A stretch of 64,000 bases of DNA from DATKZH01 sp964475955. GTDB lineage: Bacteria; Planctomycetota; Planctomycetia; Pirellulales; Thermoguttaceae. Both the position numbers and the translations under genes were made by a program. Location of the stretch: contig CAYYZY010000008.1 of the NCBI GenBank assembly GCA_964475955.1, forward strand, positions 1-64,000, in the 5' to 3' direction. The number at the start of each line of letters is the position of its first letter. Position 1 is the stretch's first letter. The notes beneath the pieces are model-generated. The model saw nothing but the letters and a program-made list of their open reading frames with translations, did not search any database and was not told where the DNA came from. Shown piece after piece: positions 28,271 through 38,271 of the stretch.

Positions 28271-28506
28271 TCCTCCGCTCCGACCTGAAGGCCCTCTTTC
28301 CGCCTCATTCTGCGCAGGAGTCGCTTGATCGGATACCAAACGAATCCGAACATGGCAAGGATCAGGCCCATGAAAAGGGCCAGGAATGCGCCGATCGCGG
28401 ACAATCCCGGACCCGGTCCGACGTAGGCCATCGCCGGCTTCGGCGAGGTGCAGACGAGAACGACCGCGAGGACCGCGAGCGTTCCCCCGAAACGCAGCTT
28501 CATCAT
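28267..28506 (-). CDS. Small exported single-pass membrane protein (YVGPG type)
   Basis: A 79-aa protein: signal peptide (about 1-27, ending KPAMA), then YVGPGPG, a long membrane helix (about 36-60, ending FGFVWYP) and a strongly basic stretch (IKRLLRRMRRK). Small proteins of this pattern occur beside sulfotransferase and phosphatase genes in other bacteria, as far as I recall. ATG 28506 overlaps the stop of the propeller gene by 4 bp, and its own stop overlaps the next start by 4 bp, so the three genes are translationally coupled. A second ATG at 28503 is possible. It may scaffold the flanking membrane enzymes; that is an inference. Confidence 0.82.
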   Translation of the reverse strand: MMKLRFGGTLAVLAVVLVCTSPKPAMAYVGPGPGLSAIGAFLALFMGLILAMFGFVWYPIKRLLRRMRRKEGLQVGAEE

Positions 28507-29894
28507 CTCATCAGCCTCCCAGGCGTGTCATTTGCCAACGGTCCCTCCGCTTCGCGATCCGGCGAACGCCGTGCAAGAACGCCCGGCTCGCCGGGGTCGA
28601 AGAGGCGCCGGTATCCCCGAGGAAGACGCTGCACTTCCACGACGGCGCCGACGAGTTCGGGCTCGACGTAGTTCAGGTACTGCCAAACCACCGCGCCTTG
28701 CGGGTTGATTTCGAAGGCCCTCCCCTGCTCGGCCTCCGTAATCAACACGTTTCCGTTGGGAAGCCGCTGGTGCTTGCCCAAGGTGGCCGTGTAGAAGGAG
28801 ATCTCCTCGCTCCCCTCGAAGAACACCTCCGACGTCCTCTCCCGCGCCGAGACGATGACGATGCGGCTTTGGTGTCCGTTTTCCGCGGGGCCGATGTTGT
28901 TGTTGTCGAATACGGAGAACCGGTTGCCGTCCACGAAGTCCGGGTCGTGTTGCCGGACGAACCAGCCGGTGCAGATGAACTTGATCTCCCGGCTGCGGCG
29001 GTTGAAGGCAAACACCGTATTGACGTTCCGCAGGGAGACGAGCACGTCGCCCCGCTTGAAGAAATCCTCCTCCATGCGATCGGGGAACGCCTCCACGTCG
29101 TTCAGATGGAGCGAGTCATCGCGGACTTGCGTCGTCCTGTTGTCCAGGGTTCCCAGGTGGAGCAGACCGGTGAGGCCGTTCTCTCGCAGCAGTTCCGGGA
29201 CCGACCATTCTTCCGCGATTTCGCCCTCGGGGGTCACTTCCAGAATCGTGTATTCCCGGAAGGGAGGCAAGCGATTCGGGAACCGCGCATCTGGTTGTGC
29301 GTGTTCCTTCTGCCCGCAAAGCCACAGGTTCCCGCTGTCGTGCCGACAGACGGAATGATGGGTTTGGTAGGGCAACCGCCACACCACCTCCCCGCGACGG
29401 TCCAGACGCACGAGACCGAGCTGATCGAAGTTGAACACCAGGTCTCCGTCTTCCATCAGCACGGCCCCGTGGACGATTGTGCCGGGCCGGAAGCGAGGAA
29501 CTCGGCGCTTCGGCACATGCCCCGCGTCGGGCCATAAGCGGAACCAGTCGATCCGCCACGCATGGAGCTTCGTGCCGTCCATATCCATGACTTCGACCGT
29601 CCATTCCCGGCCGCGGGGAGCCCGCGTGACGAGGTTCAGGCCCGGGTACGCTTGGCTGGTGTTCGTGATGGGGGGCGGCCCGTCTTTCACGCGTCGGTAG
29701 TACCACCCGGCGTCCTTGTCCACCATGCGCCGCAAAACCCCGGCCGTCTGACGCGCTCTTTGGAGCAACGTGTACGGGAAGATCCGGTACTCGTTGACGG
29801 CCACCCCATAGAGGAAGGCGAGGTACATCGCCGAGATCACGAAGCAAACGATCGCGAAACGACCGGTCGTGCGTTTGTGCGCCGCCTTGGGCAT
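28503..29894 (-). CDS. Arylsulfotransferase (ASST)-like beta-propeller protein
   Basis: A 463-aa protein with one N-terminal helix (about 12-32) placing a six-bladed propeller outside the membrane. Repeating strands such as HGAVLMEDGDLVF, HHSVCRHDSGNLWLC and RLPNGNVLITEAEQGRAFEI match the ASST fold, and LHLNDVEAFPD resembles the region after the sulfate-accepting His. True ASSTs pass sulfate from a phenolic donor to a phenolic acceptor through a His intermediate; the conserved His residues here (HHS, LHLND) allow this but do not prove it. A GAGGGAG site precedes ATG. The stop overlaps the small-protein gene by 4 bp, and rimI ends 28 bp upstream. Confidence 0.85.
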   Translation of the reverse strand: MPKAAHKRTTGRFAIVCFVISAMYLAFLYGVAVNEYRIFPYTLLQRARQTAGVLRRMVDKDAGWYYRRVKDGPPPITNTSQAYPGLNLVTRAPRGREWTVEVMDMDGTKLHAWRIDWFRLWPDAGHVPKRRVPRFRPGTIVHGAVLMEDGDLVFNFDQLGLVRLDRRGEVVWRLPYQTHHSVCRHDSGNLWLCGQKEHAQPDARFPNRLPPFREYTILEVTPEGEIAEEWSVPELLRENGLTGLLHLGTLDNRTTQVRDDSLHLNDVEAFPDRMEEDFFKRGDVLVSLRNVNTVFAFNRRSREIKFICTGWFVRQHDPDFVDGNRFSVFDNNNIGPAENGHQSRIVIVSARERTSEVFFEGSEEISFYTATLGKHQRLPNGNVLITEAEQGRAFEINPQGAVVWQYLNYVEPELVGAVVEVQRLPRGYRRLFDPGEPGVLARRSPDREAEGPLANDTPGRLMR

Positions 29895-29922
29895 CCCGCC
29901 GCTCCCTCAGTTGGACGTGTTG

Positions 29923-30444
29923 TCAACCGGCCATCCGGCCGATGCGATTGGCCGGCTGGAACGGGGTCGCCGTGGGCTGCCGGAAGCGGTACTGCATGAC
30001 GTACGCGTCTTCCGGCGTGTCCTCGTAGTAGTCGCGCAACACCGATACGGCGCGGAACGCGTTGTTGCGAAAGAAGATCTGGGCGGGCAGGTTCGTCTCG
30101 CGAACTTCCAGCGTGATCCGCGTGCGCCGCCCCGGCGACAACTTGCTGATCAGCTTGCCGATCATCTGCGACCCCACGCCCCGCCGGCGCGAATCGGGTG
30201 CGGTGGCGAAATTGAGCACCTGGATCCGACTCTTCGCCAGCTCGTAGATCATGAATCCGACCACGCGGTCGTCGTGCTCGGCCACCATCCCGATGCAGTT
30301 GCGCTGGCGCAGGCAGCGGATGAAGTCCTCTTCCAGCCAGGGGAACTCGAAGCTCTCGGCCTCGATGTTCAGCACCTCCGGCATGTCGCGGCGGATCATC
30401 CAGCGTATGTGGACCCGCAATTGCTCTTTCTGGTCGGAACTCAT
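29923..30444 (-). CDS. rimI: Ribosomal-protein-alanine N-acetyltransferase
   Basis: A 173-aa GNAT acetyltransferase of the RimI type, which acetylates the N-terminal alanine of ribosomal protein S18 (and other N-termini). The RimI opening IRRDMPEVLNIEAESFEFPW is present, followed by the acetyl-CoA loop RRRGVGSQMI and the closing motif NLPAQIFFRNNAFRAV. The frame is open 58 codons further up, but ATG 30444 has a perfect AAGGAGGA 8 bases away. It is the first gene before the sulfotransferase set (28-bp gap), so they may share a transcript although their functions differ. Confidence 0.93.
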   Translation of the reverse strand: MSSDQKEQLRVHIRWMIRRDMPEVLNIEAESFEFPWLEEDFIRCLRQRNCIGMVAEHDDRVVGFMIYELAKSRIQVLNFATAPDSRRRGVGSQMIGKLISKLSPGRRTRITLEVRETNLPAQIFFRNNAFRAVSVLRDYYEDTPEDAYVMQYRFRQPTATPFQPANRIGRMAG

Positions 30445-30987
30445 GCTGGCCTTCCTCCTTGTCGGCCGGTGGCCGCGCACCGAAGTCCGCCAGCCACGCA
30501 ATGCACTCCCCAGACGCGTCCTCGCCCCGACCCGCCCGGATTCCTCTCCGCAGGTCCGCCCGACACGGGCTCTCGCAAGGACGAGGCTAAAACTAACAGA
30601 AGACGCCGAATTCGCCAAGACGAACTATTGTCGTTTCCCGGCGCACGTCGCGAGCCACGCCCTGCCGCGACCAGCCGACGTGCCCGTGCCCCCAGTCCCG
30701 GCCCCGATCGGCGCAGGCTACCGCGCGTCAGTCTCTTCATCGGCGCGAGGACGGCCGCATTCCGTGAGAAAAGCCGCAAGCGGGAAGAACGTCTTTCGGC
30801 CGCCCATTCGGTGGGCGCCACCCGCAGTCAAAGAACAGGCGACCGGCAAGAGAGGGAAGATAAGCAAGGACGGAGAAGACGGCAGGCCGGCTCGTGACGT
30901 CCGATCCGCGGGCCGTTCCGGGGCGCGCGGAACCGGGCCGAGGCCGTTTCCAGAGTTGGCGAAGCGCGACTTCCCGTTTCCTACACG
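30445..30987. other. Intergenic region without a recognised gene
   Basis: The 543 bp between the end of the giant gene and the rimI start contain no frame with a plausible start and domain, no tRNA and no strong hairpin. A purine-rich stretch lies at about 30835-30890. The promoter of rimI should be at its left end. Confidence 0.5.
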
Positions 30988-33900
30988 TTAGCCCTGCGGC
31001 AGGGTCAAGGCGATGACCGCCGAACCGGTCTGTCGCGGACGTTTCCATCCCCACCGAAACGACGCGATCAGGCTGACCAACACGACTGCCCACCCGAGCA
31101 CGCTGGGCCATAGCCACAACCACCATCCCAGCCCCACCAACACGCCCAGCAAGCACGGCCAGCGCCCCAGCAGCAGGGCGAAGTCGCCGTGGCGAACGCC
31201 CGCCGTCGCCAAGAGCGTGGCCAGGGCCAGTGCCGCCGCAGCGAACAGTTGACCAAAGAATCCCCGGCCTTCCGCCCGGTGGTATTCAAGGCGAATCGAC
31301 GCCGAGCCCGGCTCGACGGCAGAGCGGACGGCGGGCTGGGCCGGGTTGAGCGTTTGTCGCCAGAAAGAGCCCAGGTCCGAGGCTTCGGGGCTTTCGGCGC
31401 CGACCTCGGCGAGCAGGTGTTCGCTCTCCAGCCAGTCGGAGACTTCCGCCGGGAGGCGATCAAGGGGGAGGCGTTCTGCGAGACTCACCGCGTCAGTCTC
31501 GCCCCCCCGTCGGAGCTGTTGGCTGCGCATCGTCGCCTCGCAGAGTCCCACCCAGCGATCCGTCCACAGGCGAAACCAAGGGCGCGCCTCCTCTGGCTCG
31601 TCGGGGGGGACGGTGGCCGCAACCTCCATGAGGGCCTCAACGTTCTCAAGGCGGCGCGAGTTATGCTCCCAAAGGGTGCCCGGACGGAGGCCAACCAGAC
31701 GGCCAGGCTCGTACTCGCGGGGGCTGAAGACCGTCCATAACGTAATCGGGCACTCAATCCCTTCGATTTTCGGGGGCTCCAGTCGCAGCAAGCCATTTGC
31801 GTCGGGGATGGGGACCGTGCCACGAAACAGGGCCTCCACCCGCTGGGGGAAAGGGCTTACCCCCAACGGGATGGTCCAGCGATTCGGATCCTTGCGTAAG
31901 GCCCGACAAGGGACGCGGTCGACCAAGCCCTGCATCAGTTCCCACTGAGGCGGGAGCCGCAACGTACACTCCGAGAGCGTCGACGGCTCGACGTCGAATG
32001 TGGCCACGCCATGACACGTGCCGTTGGTCTGCCATGCCAGGCGCACGTCGGCCAGGTGCACTTCCGGCCGGCCACGGAACGGCCGAAGGCTGGCCTGGAA
32101 CGCACCATCGTCGACCTGATAAGCGACGAACGCCTCGGGGGCCACAGGCGGGGCCGCGAAATCTTCGGGCAACTCGGTCCGGCTGAGGCCTTCGGTCTCC
32201 CAGTCGATCGGCTGGAGTCCCGATTGGGTGGGCAAGATTAACACATGGCGCGCAAGGTCGGCTTCTGCCAGTACGATGTCCGGCACGCGCACCCGTTCGC
32301 CCGGCGACAAAACCAGGGGGCTCGACACCGCAAACCGATACTCGCCCGAAATCGCGCGGACGGGCCGCACGAGCAAGCGGCTCTGCTCGTCCCCGTCCTC
32401 AAGTTCCCAAGTGGCCTGCGCGTCGATTTCATAGGGTCCGGCAAACTCGCGAGGCACGCGCAAGCGGAACTGGTCGACCAGCCCCTCTTCGACGCGGGTG
32501 CGGAACTCGACGCTTGCCTCCCACGCGCCGCCGTCGGACCGTAGCGACGTAATCCGCTCAACCGCGACCTTCGGCCGATTGGGCGAGAGCCTCAGCCGGG
32601 CGCCGACCTGGTCGGCACCGTGGTGCTCGAACGACTCGACCAGGCGGGCCGACGACGGCTGGCTCTCGTCGACCACCGGCGTCTCGATCCGCACGAGCCC
32701 CGTCGTGCCGCCGATCTCGACCTGCACTTCCCGCTTGCGGAACAACTGGATCGAGGAGGTCTGCACTTGGGCGTTCTCGAGCGACAGGAACGGGAGCGGG
32801 ATCGTGCCCCGAGGCGGTACCGGCAATCGCCCCGTAAGGGACAAGGTCTGTTCACCGGAAAGCGCCCAGCGGAGGAATACGGTCAAGGTGCCGTCGGGGG
32901 CGCGCCGCCAGCGGTCGGCACGCTCCACCCCGCCCTTGAGAACCGACACCCGGTCGATCTCCAGCTTCGGCGGCGCTGCCAGCCGATACTGGAAGTGGTA
33001 GCCGGCGACGGTCGTGAGCTGGGCACGCAATTCGACTCGCGCTTCCCGGGCGCCTATCGTCCAAACGGTCGCCTGATCGACCGCGGTCTCCGGTTCGCGC
33101 GGACGCGTCGACATGCTCCACGACGGTTCGACCGACGGCAGGCTGTAAGCGAACCCCGGTTGCGCGGGCGCCTCGCCCCAAGCCGCCAGGAAGTCGGGCA
33201 CCGCCACGGGCTCCAGGGCTTCCTCGCCCGCCTGCTCGTGCTCCAACGCCGGGTCGATTGATACGGCCAGCCACCGTTTCGTAACCCGGGCGTTCTTCAC
33301 TTCCAGGCGCGGCAAGCTGAGCGCGCCCAGGCCGGTGCGACGCTCCTTCAGGTGAAACGTCGCTTCGAGCATGAATTGCCGATCGGCGACGGGCTGGTCG
33401 AACTCGAGGCCGATCGTCGGCGGGCCGTCGGGCGGGTCGGCAACCGGGACCTCGACGACCGGTCCGGCGTCGCACTGGTAGGGGCCCTTGCGCTGGAGCC
33501 GCGGGTCGACCGTCAACGCCAGTCGCCGCACTGGCTCTTCCCCTACCTGGAATTTCAGTCGCGCGTGCAAGTCGATGGTCCCCCGCTGGACTTCAAGGAG
33601 AAACAGCTCCTCCGCTTCGACCCGTGGGCCCGAACTGCCGCGGGTCGTCCCCTCCAGCCAACGCACCGAAAGCCGACTGGACGGCCCCAGCTCGGCCTCC
33701 AAGCGGGAAGAGGCGGCCGTCCGATCCTCGTGCACCCGTCCCACGGCCGAACCGACGTCGAGAGCCGGTGCGTCGGACGGGATCGCCAGTTCCAGTCGCG
33801 AGGTGGCCAGCCGGGGAATGGCCACGCGGAACCCTCTATGGGTGCCTTCCGATTCCAGAGTGGGACGCAGCGACATCTCCACCTGGTGCGCCCCGGTCTC

Positions 33901-36900
33901 GGCGACCGCGAACACCACCGAGTTGCCTACCAGTTCGTGGGTCGGCGGCCGACCGTCGAGAAGCAAGCCCTCCGGCCCGAGATTGGGGCCTTCGTCGCCA
34001 AACGGGATCTCCACCTCGGCCGAGGCGCCAAGCACCTCCAGGTCGAACACGGCCTTGATCGGGCCCGGCACCAGGTGGTCGGGACCGGACTGCCACGCCA
34101 GCTCGCCGCGGTAGGTCGCTCCCTTGAGCAGCCATCCTTTCGGCTCTTCCGCGCCTCGGGCGGCCAAACGCTGCAACTCATCGTAGAGCCCGACGGGAAC
34201 CTGGTACTTGTCGCCGTTGGGCTCCATCGCGGTGGGCGAGTCCTCGTCGCCCGCCCGCGCCGGGATGAGCACCCTGGGGGTCGGGGACCGATCCGACACC
34301 GGCTCTGAGCCCGGCTCGGCGCCGAAGGCCGGGCCGTGGGCGGCCATCATGGTCAGCGCGGCGAGGAGGACCAGGCTCGCCCCGGTGGCCAGCTTGCTGC
34401 GCGAAGCCGACGCGGACACCCCGCGCGACGCTGCGCCCGATCCGTTCCCCGACCTGCCCTCGGGGCGCCGTCGACGCAGCAATCGCAACCCCACGACGAA
34501 CAACAGCCCCAACACCACGCCGGAGGCAATCTCCGCAAAGGTGCCCGGAACCAGCAATGCCGCCACGCTGGCCAGTCCCAGCGCGGCGGTCAACGTCGCC
34601 GGGCGGTCACCGGCCATCCACCAGGCCAGACCGACGGTCGCCAGGAAGGCCGCCCAACACAACACGCGCAGAGCGTCGCGGCGCACCAGCAGGAGCCTGG
34701 CCGGCGAACGCCCGGAGACAACGAGCGAATACGGCGTCCATCCCTGCGGCTCAACGGCCCCGTGCCGGCCGCTTGCGGGCAGGTTCCACGGCAGCGGTGA
34801 ATCGACCCCTCGTTGGGCCCAGAAGGTCGCCGGCATAAACGGTCCGTCGGTCTCCCGGGCAATTGCCTCTTGAATCTGGTCGTAGAGCGGACCGGGGCAA
34901 ACGGCCCGTAGGACGCGACGTTCCAGCGGTCCGAGCCCCTCCTCGGCCGCCGCCTCGAGTTGCCCCCGATAGGAGGAGGCCGCCGTCGTGCTCGTCAGGA
35001 CGATCGCCCGGGGGTGGGCCAAGAGCGTCAGGCGGGCGCGCACGAGAAGCCGCGTCCCGCGATCGTCGGCCGTCTCGCCACGGGGCGCGCGGACCGGGGT
35101 ATGCGGCCCGAGACCGAGCCGCGCGAGGGCCCGTCGGTCGACCAGAAGATCGGGTCCCTGCTGGCCGCCGGGTGATTCGGCCAACAGCCTGCGAATCGAA
35201 TCGTCGACGAGCAGCGTCCCCCAATTCAGCACATCGGCGCCGGCTCCCGGCGGTGCGTCGAGGCTCAATTCGCCGAGAAGCCGGACCAAGGCGAGGGCCT
35301 TCTCTTCGGAAAAGCGTCGGCGCTGCGGCCCCTCTCCCCCGAAACGCCACCCAACCAGCGACAAAGGATCGTAAGGCTGAGAAGCGGGCCCGCGTCCCAG
35401 GGGACCGAAAAGCCGTCTTGCCCAGCCGAGCGAGGCGGCCGCACGCGCTTGCAGGCGAAGGCTTGGGTCGCGGACTTCGAAACCGGGCGGCGCCCAGACC
35501 GTCCATTGCCGCGTCAAGACCGGCACGTTGGGCTCCGGCAGGGGCGCAGCGACGGCGTTGACCACACCCGACGGCCGGTCGGCGGTCGCGAAGCAGACCG
35601 ACACGGTCGTGAAGCGGCGCCCCGGGGGCAACTCGACCTCGAGCGCCCGCCCGTCTCCCTCGGTGTCGAATCGCGGGGCGACCTGCTCATCGTTGAGCCA
35701 AACGGCGCGGACCCGCTCCGCCCCGACTTCCGGCGGCAGGGCGAGCCGCAGGTGTTGCGCGCCGGCCGCTTCGAGTCGATACGTGGCCACGTGACGCCCC
35801 ATTCCGGAGACCGGGTACTGCGATTCGAGCTGGCAACTCCAAACCCAAGCCGAAGCGGGGGCCGCGTCGGCCTCCAAGCGTTCTATCCCAATTGCCGCCT
35901 CGCCGCCGGGCGTTGCGTCGCGCTTTGGATCGTACCGGAACACCGCGCGCATCGTATCGGGGCGATCGGCCGAAACCGGCTCCGTCGATACCCGCTTCAG
36001 GCGGCTCGGCTCGATCCGGAAGGCGGCCGAGCCCGACGACGATAGAACCAGCGTCGCCGTTTGTTCTCCCGCCTCCGGGACCGACGCAAGACTGACCGTT
36101 TCGCCGTCGGAAAAGGGCGTGGTCCGGACGGCGCGGATCTCGAACGGCACGCTTCGGGCCGGGCGGAGTCGGATTTCCCACGACTCGCCGTCGGAGATCT
36201 CATCCGTCGCCGATTCCTTCGTCGGTTCCCGGCGCACGGTCCAGTTCTGCTCGTCGTCATCGGAGACCGACTGCCAACGCAACGGGGCCTTCCGTGCCCG
36301 AGAGAAACGGACGTGTACGCGGTCCATCCGGCGCCCTGCTTCCGGAACGCAGCGCAGCTCGTACGACTCGGTCAGCGAGTCCTGGTCGACGATCGCCTCG
36401 ACCCGAATCACCGCCGAGTAGCTCGGCTTCTGCGCCACCAGCGAGACCTTCAGCGCGGCGGCCGCGCCGTCGTCCTCGAACAGCAGGCCGCGCGGCGGTT
36501 GCGCGAAACGCGCCAGCGCCGCCGACTCGAGGCTTTGGACGCCCACCCGCTTGAGCCCCTCGTCGCCTGAGACCTTCAGCTCGTAAGGCTCTCGCGCCGA
36601 GACGCACACCAGCCGCCTCCCCTCGCTCACTCCCTGAAAACGCAACGGGGAGAGTTGGTCTACACCTAGCGCCTTCGCCAAGGAAGGCCGCGGGCAGCGA
36701 GCGGTAATCGTCAGCCGGAAAGGGGGAGTGTCGGGCAGGCGTTGCGGGAGGGACTTCGACAGGTGGACTCTTAGCACCGCCTTGGCCCCATCGCGCTCGA
36801 CCCGCCAGTCGGCCAGCGCTTCGGCCGGCACCGCCTCGACCGAATCGATGCTCCAGTGCGGCGCCACGTCGGCTTCCAACTCGAAACGCCCGCCGTGGAC

Positions 36901-38271
36901 GGACCACACGTCGGCAACCAGCCTCGATTCGATCTCGCCGCCACCCAGCTCGATGGTCTCTCCCGAATCGACTGCCAGCGGAGCCTCCGGACAGCTCAAC
37001 ACGATCTCGGCCGTAACCTTCGGGCTGAAGCCCTGCAACTGGAACGTTTCGCCCGACTGCGGCGCGACGAACGGGGCGATCTTCGACGACTGCTCGCTCT
37101 CCAACGGCACGACTCGCTCCGCGCGCAGCGGGGCGGGAATCGACAGCACCGCCGTGCCCTGCTCCCAAAACACGCCCTGGACGCGAATCGCCGGCAGTTT
37201 CCACGCGCGGTCCAGTTGAACGGGCGCCAGGGCGTGCAGATGCACGATCCGCTTCGTGCCTTCGACCGGCTCGGGGAACTCCAAGACGACGCCCGTGCCC
37301 TCGTCCTTCGCACCCGGTGGCATCAAGGCCCATCGCAACGGACGCTCGCCGAGCAGCGCCTTGACCGGCCGCAGGCCCGGGTCGAGCCGGACGGCCAACC
37401 GCCGTAGCGGCGCGCCGTGGACGTCCAGCTCGAGGTTGGCGTGCACGTCCAATGCTTCGAGCGAAAACTGGTATTGCGTCGCCTGCCGCAACCGGGTCGA
37501 CGGAAGGCCTTCCCGGGCACCGTCGCGAGGCGTCACCCGCAGCCCGATCCGGCGGCGGCTGCCGATCTCGACCCGCCATCGGCGCGTCCCCGCCTCCCCG
37601 GGGCCTTCTTCCACCACGACCGCTTCTTCGGCATTCGGGGCTAAGTCCTGGGGAAGGTCGAGTACGAGGTGGCTGGCGGCCGACGCCGGCGCCTCCCACG
37701 GAAAAGCGATCACGTCTGTCGAATCGCAGTGCCCCCGGAGCGACCACCCCAATTGCAGACGCCCGGAGCGTTCCACCAGCACCGCCAGGCCCCCCTCCGG
37801 CGCGAGCCCGACCTGGGCGGGCGTTTCCTCCTCGGGGCCGTCCCAGGTCGGCCGCCCGATCGCCAAACCGCACGGCGCAAGCGGAAGCAACACGGGTTCG
37901 TCGCCCGAGTGGACGATCTCCAGCCGGGCCTCGCCGCCGACCAGCGCGTCGCCCTCCAGCTTGGCCGCGTACCGGGCCGAGACGATCGCCACGGCCCCAG
38001 CCCGCCCGTCGCGGCCCGCAGCCGCTTCGGCGAGAGAGACGAGCCGCTCGAACTCCTCGGGCGGAACGGGCATATAGCGGACGTCGGCGTCGGTACACTG
38101 CTCGAGGCTCAGCCGGTCGACGGGCACGAAGACGCGCGCGTAGCGCAGCGGGGCGTCGCCGCTTCGGTCGGAGCCCGCCGCGCCGTCGGCACTCGCGCCT
38201 CGGACGGGATGCACGAAGAGGCCGGCCAGCGCCGCGAGAATCGGAAAAACGCACCAAGCCCTGGCAATCAT
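30988..38271 (-). CDS. Giant exported membrane protein, two tandem modules
   Basis: A 2427-aa protein of no known family. It starts with a signal peptide (ILAALAGLFVHPVRG) and has two halves. Half 1 opens with VPPEEFERLVSLAEAA, continues as beta-rich domains and ends in about four helices (1195-1270). At about 1290-1320 there is a second signal-like helix (LVLLAALTMMAAHGPAFG). Half 2 opens with a matching YQVPVGLYDELQRLAARG and LKGATYRGELA, again beta-rich, and ends in about three helices (2337-2407). ATG 38271 overlaps the 1142-aa gene stop by 4 bp; the frame could start earlier but would run through that gene. The role is unknown; position suggests a large envelope-bridging or surface-layer scaffold. 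Confidence 0.85.
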   Translation of the reverse strand: MIARAWCVFPILAALAGLFVHPVRGASADGAAGSDRSGDAPLRYARVFVPVDRLSLEQCTDADVRYMPVPPEEFERLVSLAEAAAGRDGRAGAVAIVSARYAAKLEGDALVGGEARLEIVHSGDEPVLLPLAPCGLAIGRPTWDGPEEETPAQVGLAPEGGLAVLVERSGRLQLGWSLRGHCDSTDVIAFPWEAPASAASHLVLDLPQDLAPNAEEAVVVEEGPGEAGTRRWRVEIGSRRRIGLRVTPRDGAREGLPSTRLRQATQYQFSLEALDVHANLELDVHGAPLRRLAVRLDPGLRPVKALLGERPLRWALMPPGAKDEGTGVVLEFPEPVEGTKRIVHLHALAPVQLDRAWKLPAIRVQGVFWEQGTAVLSIPAPLRAERVVPLESEQSSKIAPFVAPQSGETFQLQGFSPKVTAEIVLSCPEAPLAVDSGETIELGGGEIESRLVADVWSVHGGRFELEADVAPHWSIDSVEAVPAEALADWRVERDGAKAVLRVHLSKSLPQRLPDTPPFRLTITARCPRPSLAKALGVDQLSPLRFQGVSEGRRLVCVSAREPYELKVSGDEGLKRVGVQSLESAALARFAQPPRGLLFEDDGAAAALKVSLVAQKPSYSAVIRVEAIVDQDSLTESYELRCVPEAGRRMDRVHVRFSRARKAPLRWQSVSDDDEQNWTVRREPTKESATDEISDGESWEIRLRPARSVPFEIRAVRTTPFSDGETVSLASVPEAGEQTATLVLSSSGSAAFRIEPSRLKRVSTEPVSADRPDTMRAVFRYDPKRDATPGGEAAIGIERLEADAAPASAWVWSCQLESQYPVSGMGRHVATYRLEAAGAQHLRLALPPEVGAERVRAVWLNDEQVAPRFDTEGDGRALEVELPPGRRFTTVSVCFATADRPSGVVNAVAAPLPEPNVPVLTRQWTVWAPPGFEVRDPSLRLQARAAASLGWARRLFGPLGRGPASQPYDPLSLVGWRFGGEGPQRRRFSEEKALALVRLLGELSLDAPPGAGADVLNWGTLLVDDSIRRLLAESPGGQQGPDLLVDRRALARLGLGPHTPVRAPRGETADDRGTRLLVRARLTLLAHPRAIVLTSTTAASSYRGQLEAAAEEGLGPLERRVLRAVCPGPLYDQIQEAIARETDGPFMPATFWAQRGVDSPLPWNLPASGRHGAVEPQGWTPYSLVVSGRSPARLLLVRRDALRVLCWAAFLATVGLAWWMAGDRPATLTAALGLASVAALLVPGTFAEIASGVVLGLLFVVGLRLLRRRRPEGRSGNGSGAASRGVSASASRSKLATGASLVLLAALTMMAAHGPAFGAEPGSEPVSDRSPTPRVLIPARAGDEDSPTAMEPNGDKYQVPVGLYDELQRLAARGAEEPKGWLLKGATYRGELAWQSGPDHLVPGPIKAVFDLEVLGASAEVEIPFGDEGPNLGPEGLLLDGRPPTHELVGNSVVFAVAETGAHQVEMSLRPTLESEGTHRGFRVAIPRLATSRLELAIPSDAPALDVGSAVGRVHEDRTAASSRLEAELGPSSRLSVRWLEGTTRGSSGPRVEAEELFLLEVQRGTIDLHARLKFQVGEEPVRRLALTVDPRLQRKGPYQCDAGPVVEVPVADPPDGPPTIGLEFDQPVADRQFMLEATFHLKERRTGLGALSLPRLEVKNARVTKRWLAVSIDPALEHEQAGEEALEPVAVPDFLAAWGEAPAQPGFAYSLPSVEPSWSMSTRPREPETAVDQATVWTIGAREARVELRAQLTTVAGYHFQYRLAAPPKLEIDRVSVLKGGVERADRWRRAPDGTLTVFLRWALSGEQTLSLTGRLPVPPRGTIPLPFLSLENAQVQTSSIQLFRKREVQVEIGGTTGLVRIETPVVDESQPSSARLVESFEHHGADQVGARLRLSPNRPKVAVERITSLRSDGGAWEASVEFRTRVEEGLVDQFRLRVPREFAGPYEIDAQATWELEDGDEQSRLLVRPVRAISGEYRFAVSSPLVLSPGERVRVPDIVLAEADLARHVLILPTQSGLQPIDWETEGLSRTELPEDFAAPPVAPEAFVAYQVDDGAFQASLRPFRGRPEVHLADVRLAWQTNGTCHGVATFDVEPSTLSECTLRLPPQWELMQGLVDRVPCRALRKDPNRWTIPLGVSPFPQRVEALFRGTVPIPDANGLLRLEPPKIEGIECPITLWTVFSPREYEPGRLVGLRPGTLWEHNSRRLENVEALMEVAATVPPDEPEEARPWFRLWTDRWVGLCEATMRSQQLRRGGETDAVSLAERLPLDRLPAEVSDWLESEHLLAEVGAESPEASDLGSFWRQTLNPAQPAVRSAVEPGSASIRLEYHRAEGRGFFGQLFAAAALALATLLATAGVRHGDFALLLGRWPCLLGVLVGLGWWLWLWPSVLGWAVVLVSLIASFRWGWKRPRQTGSAVIALTLPQG

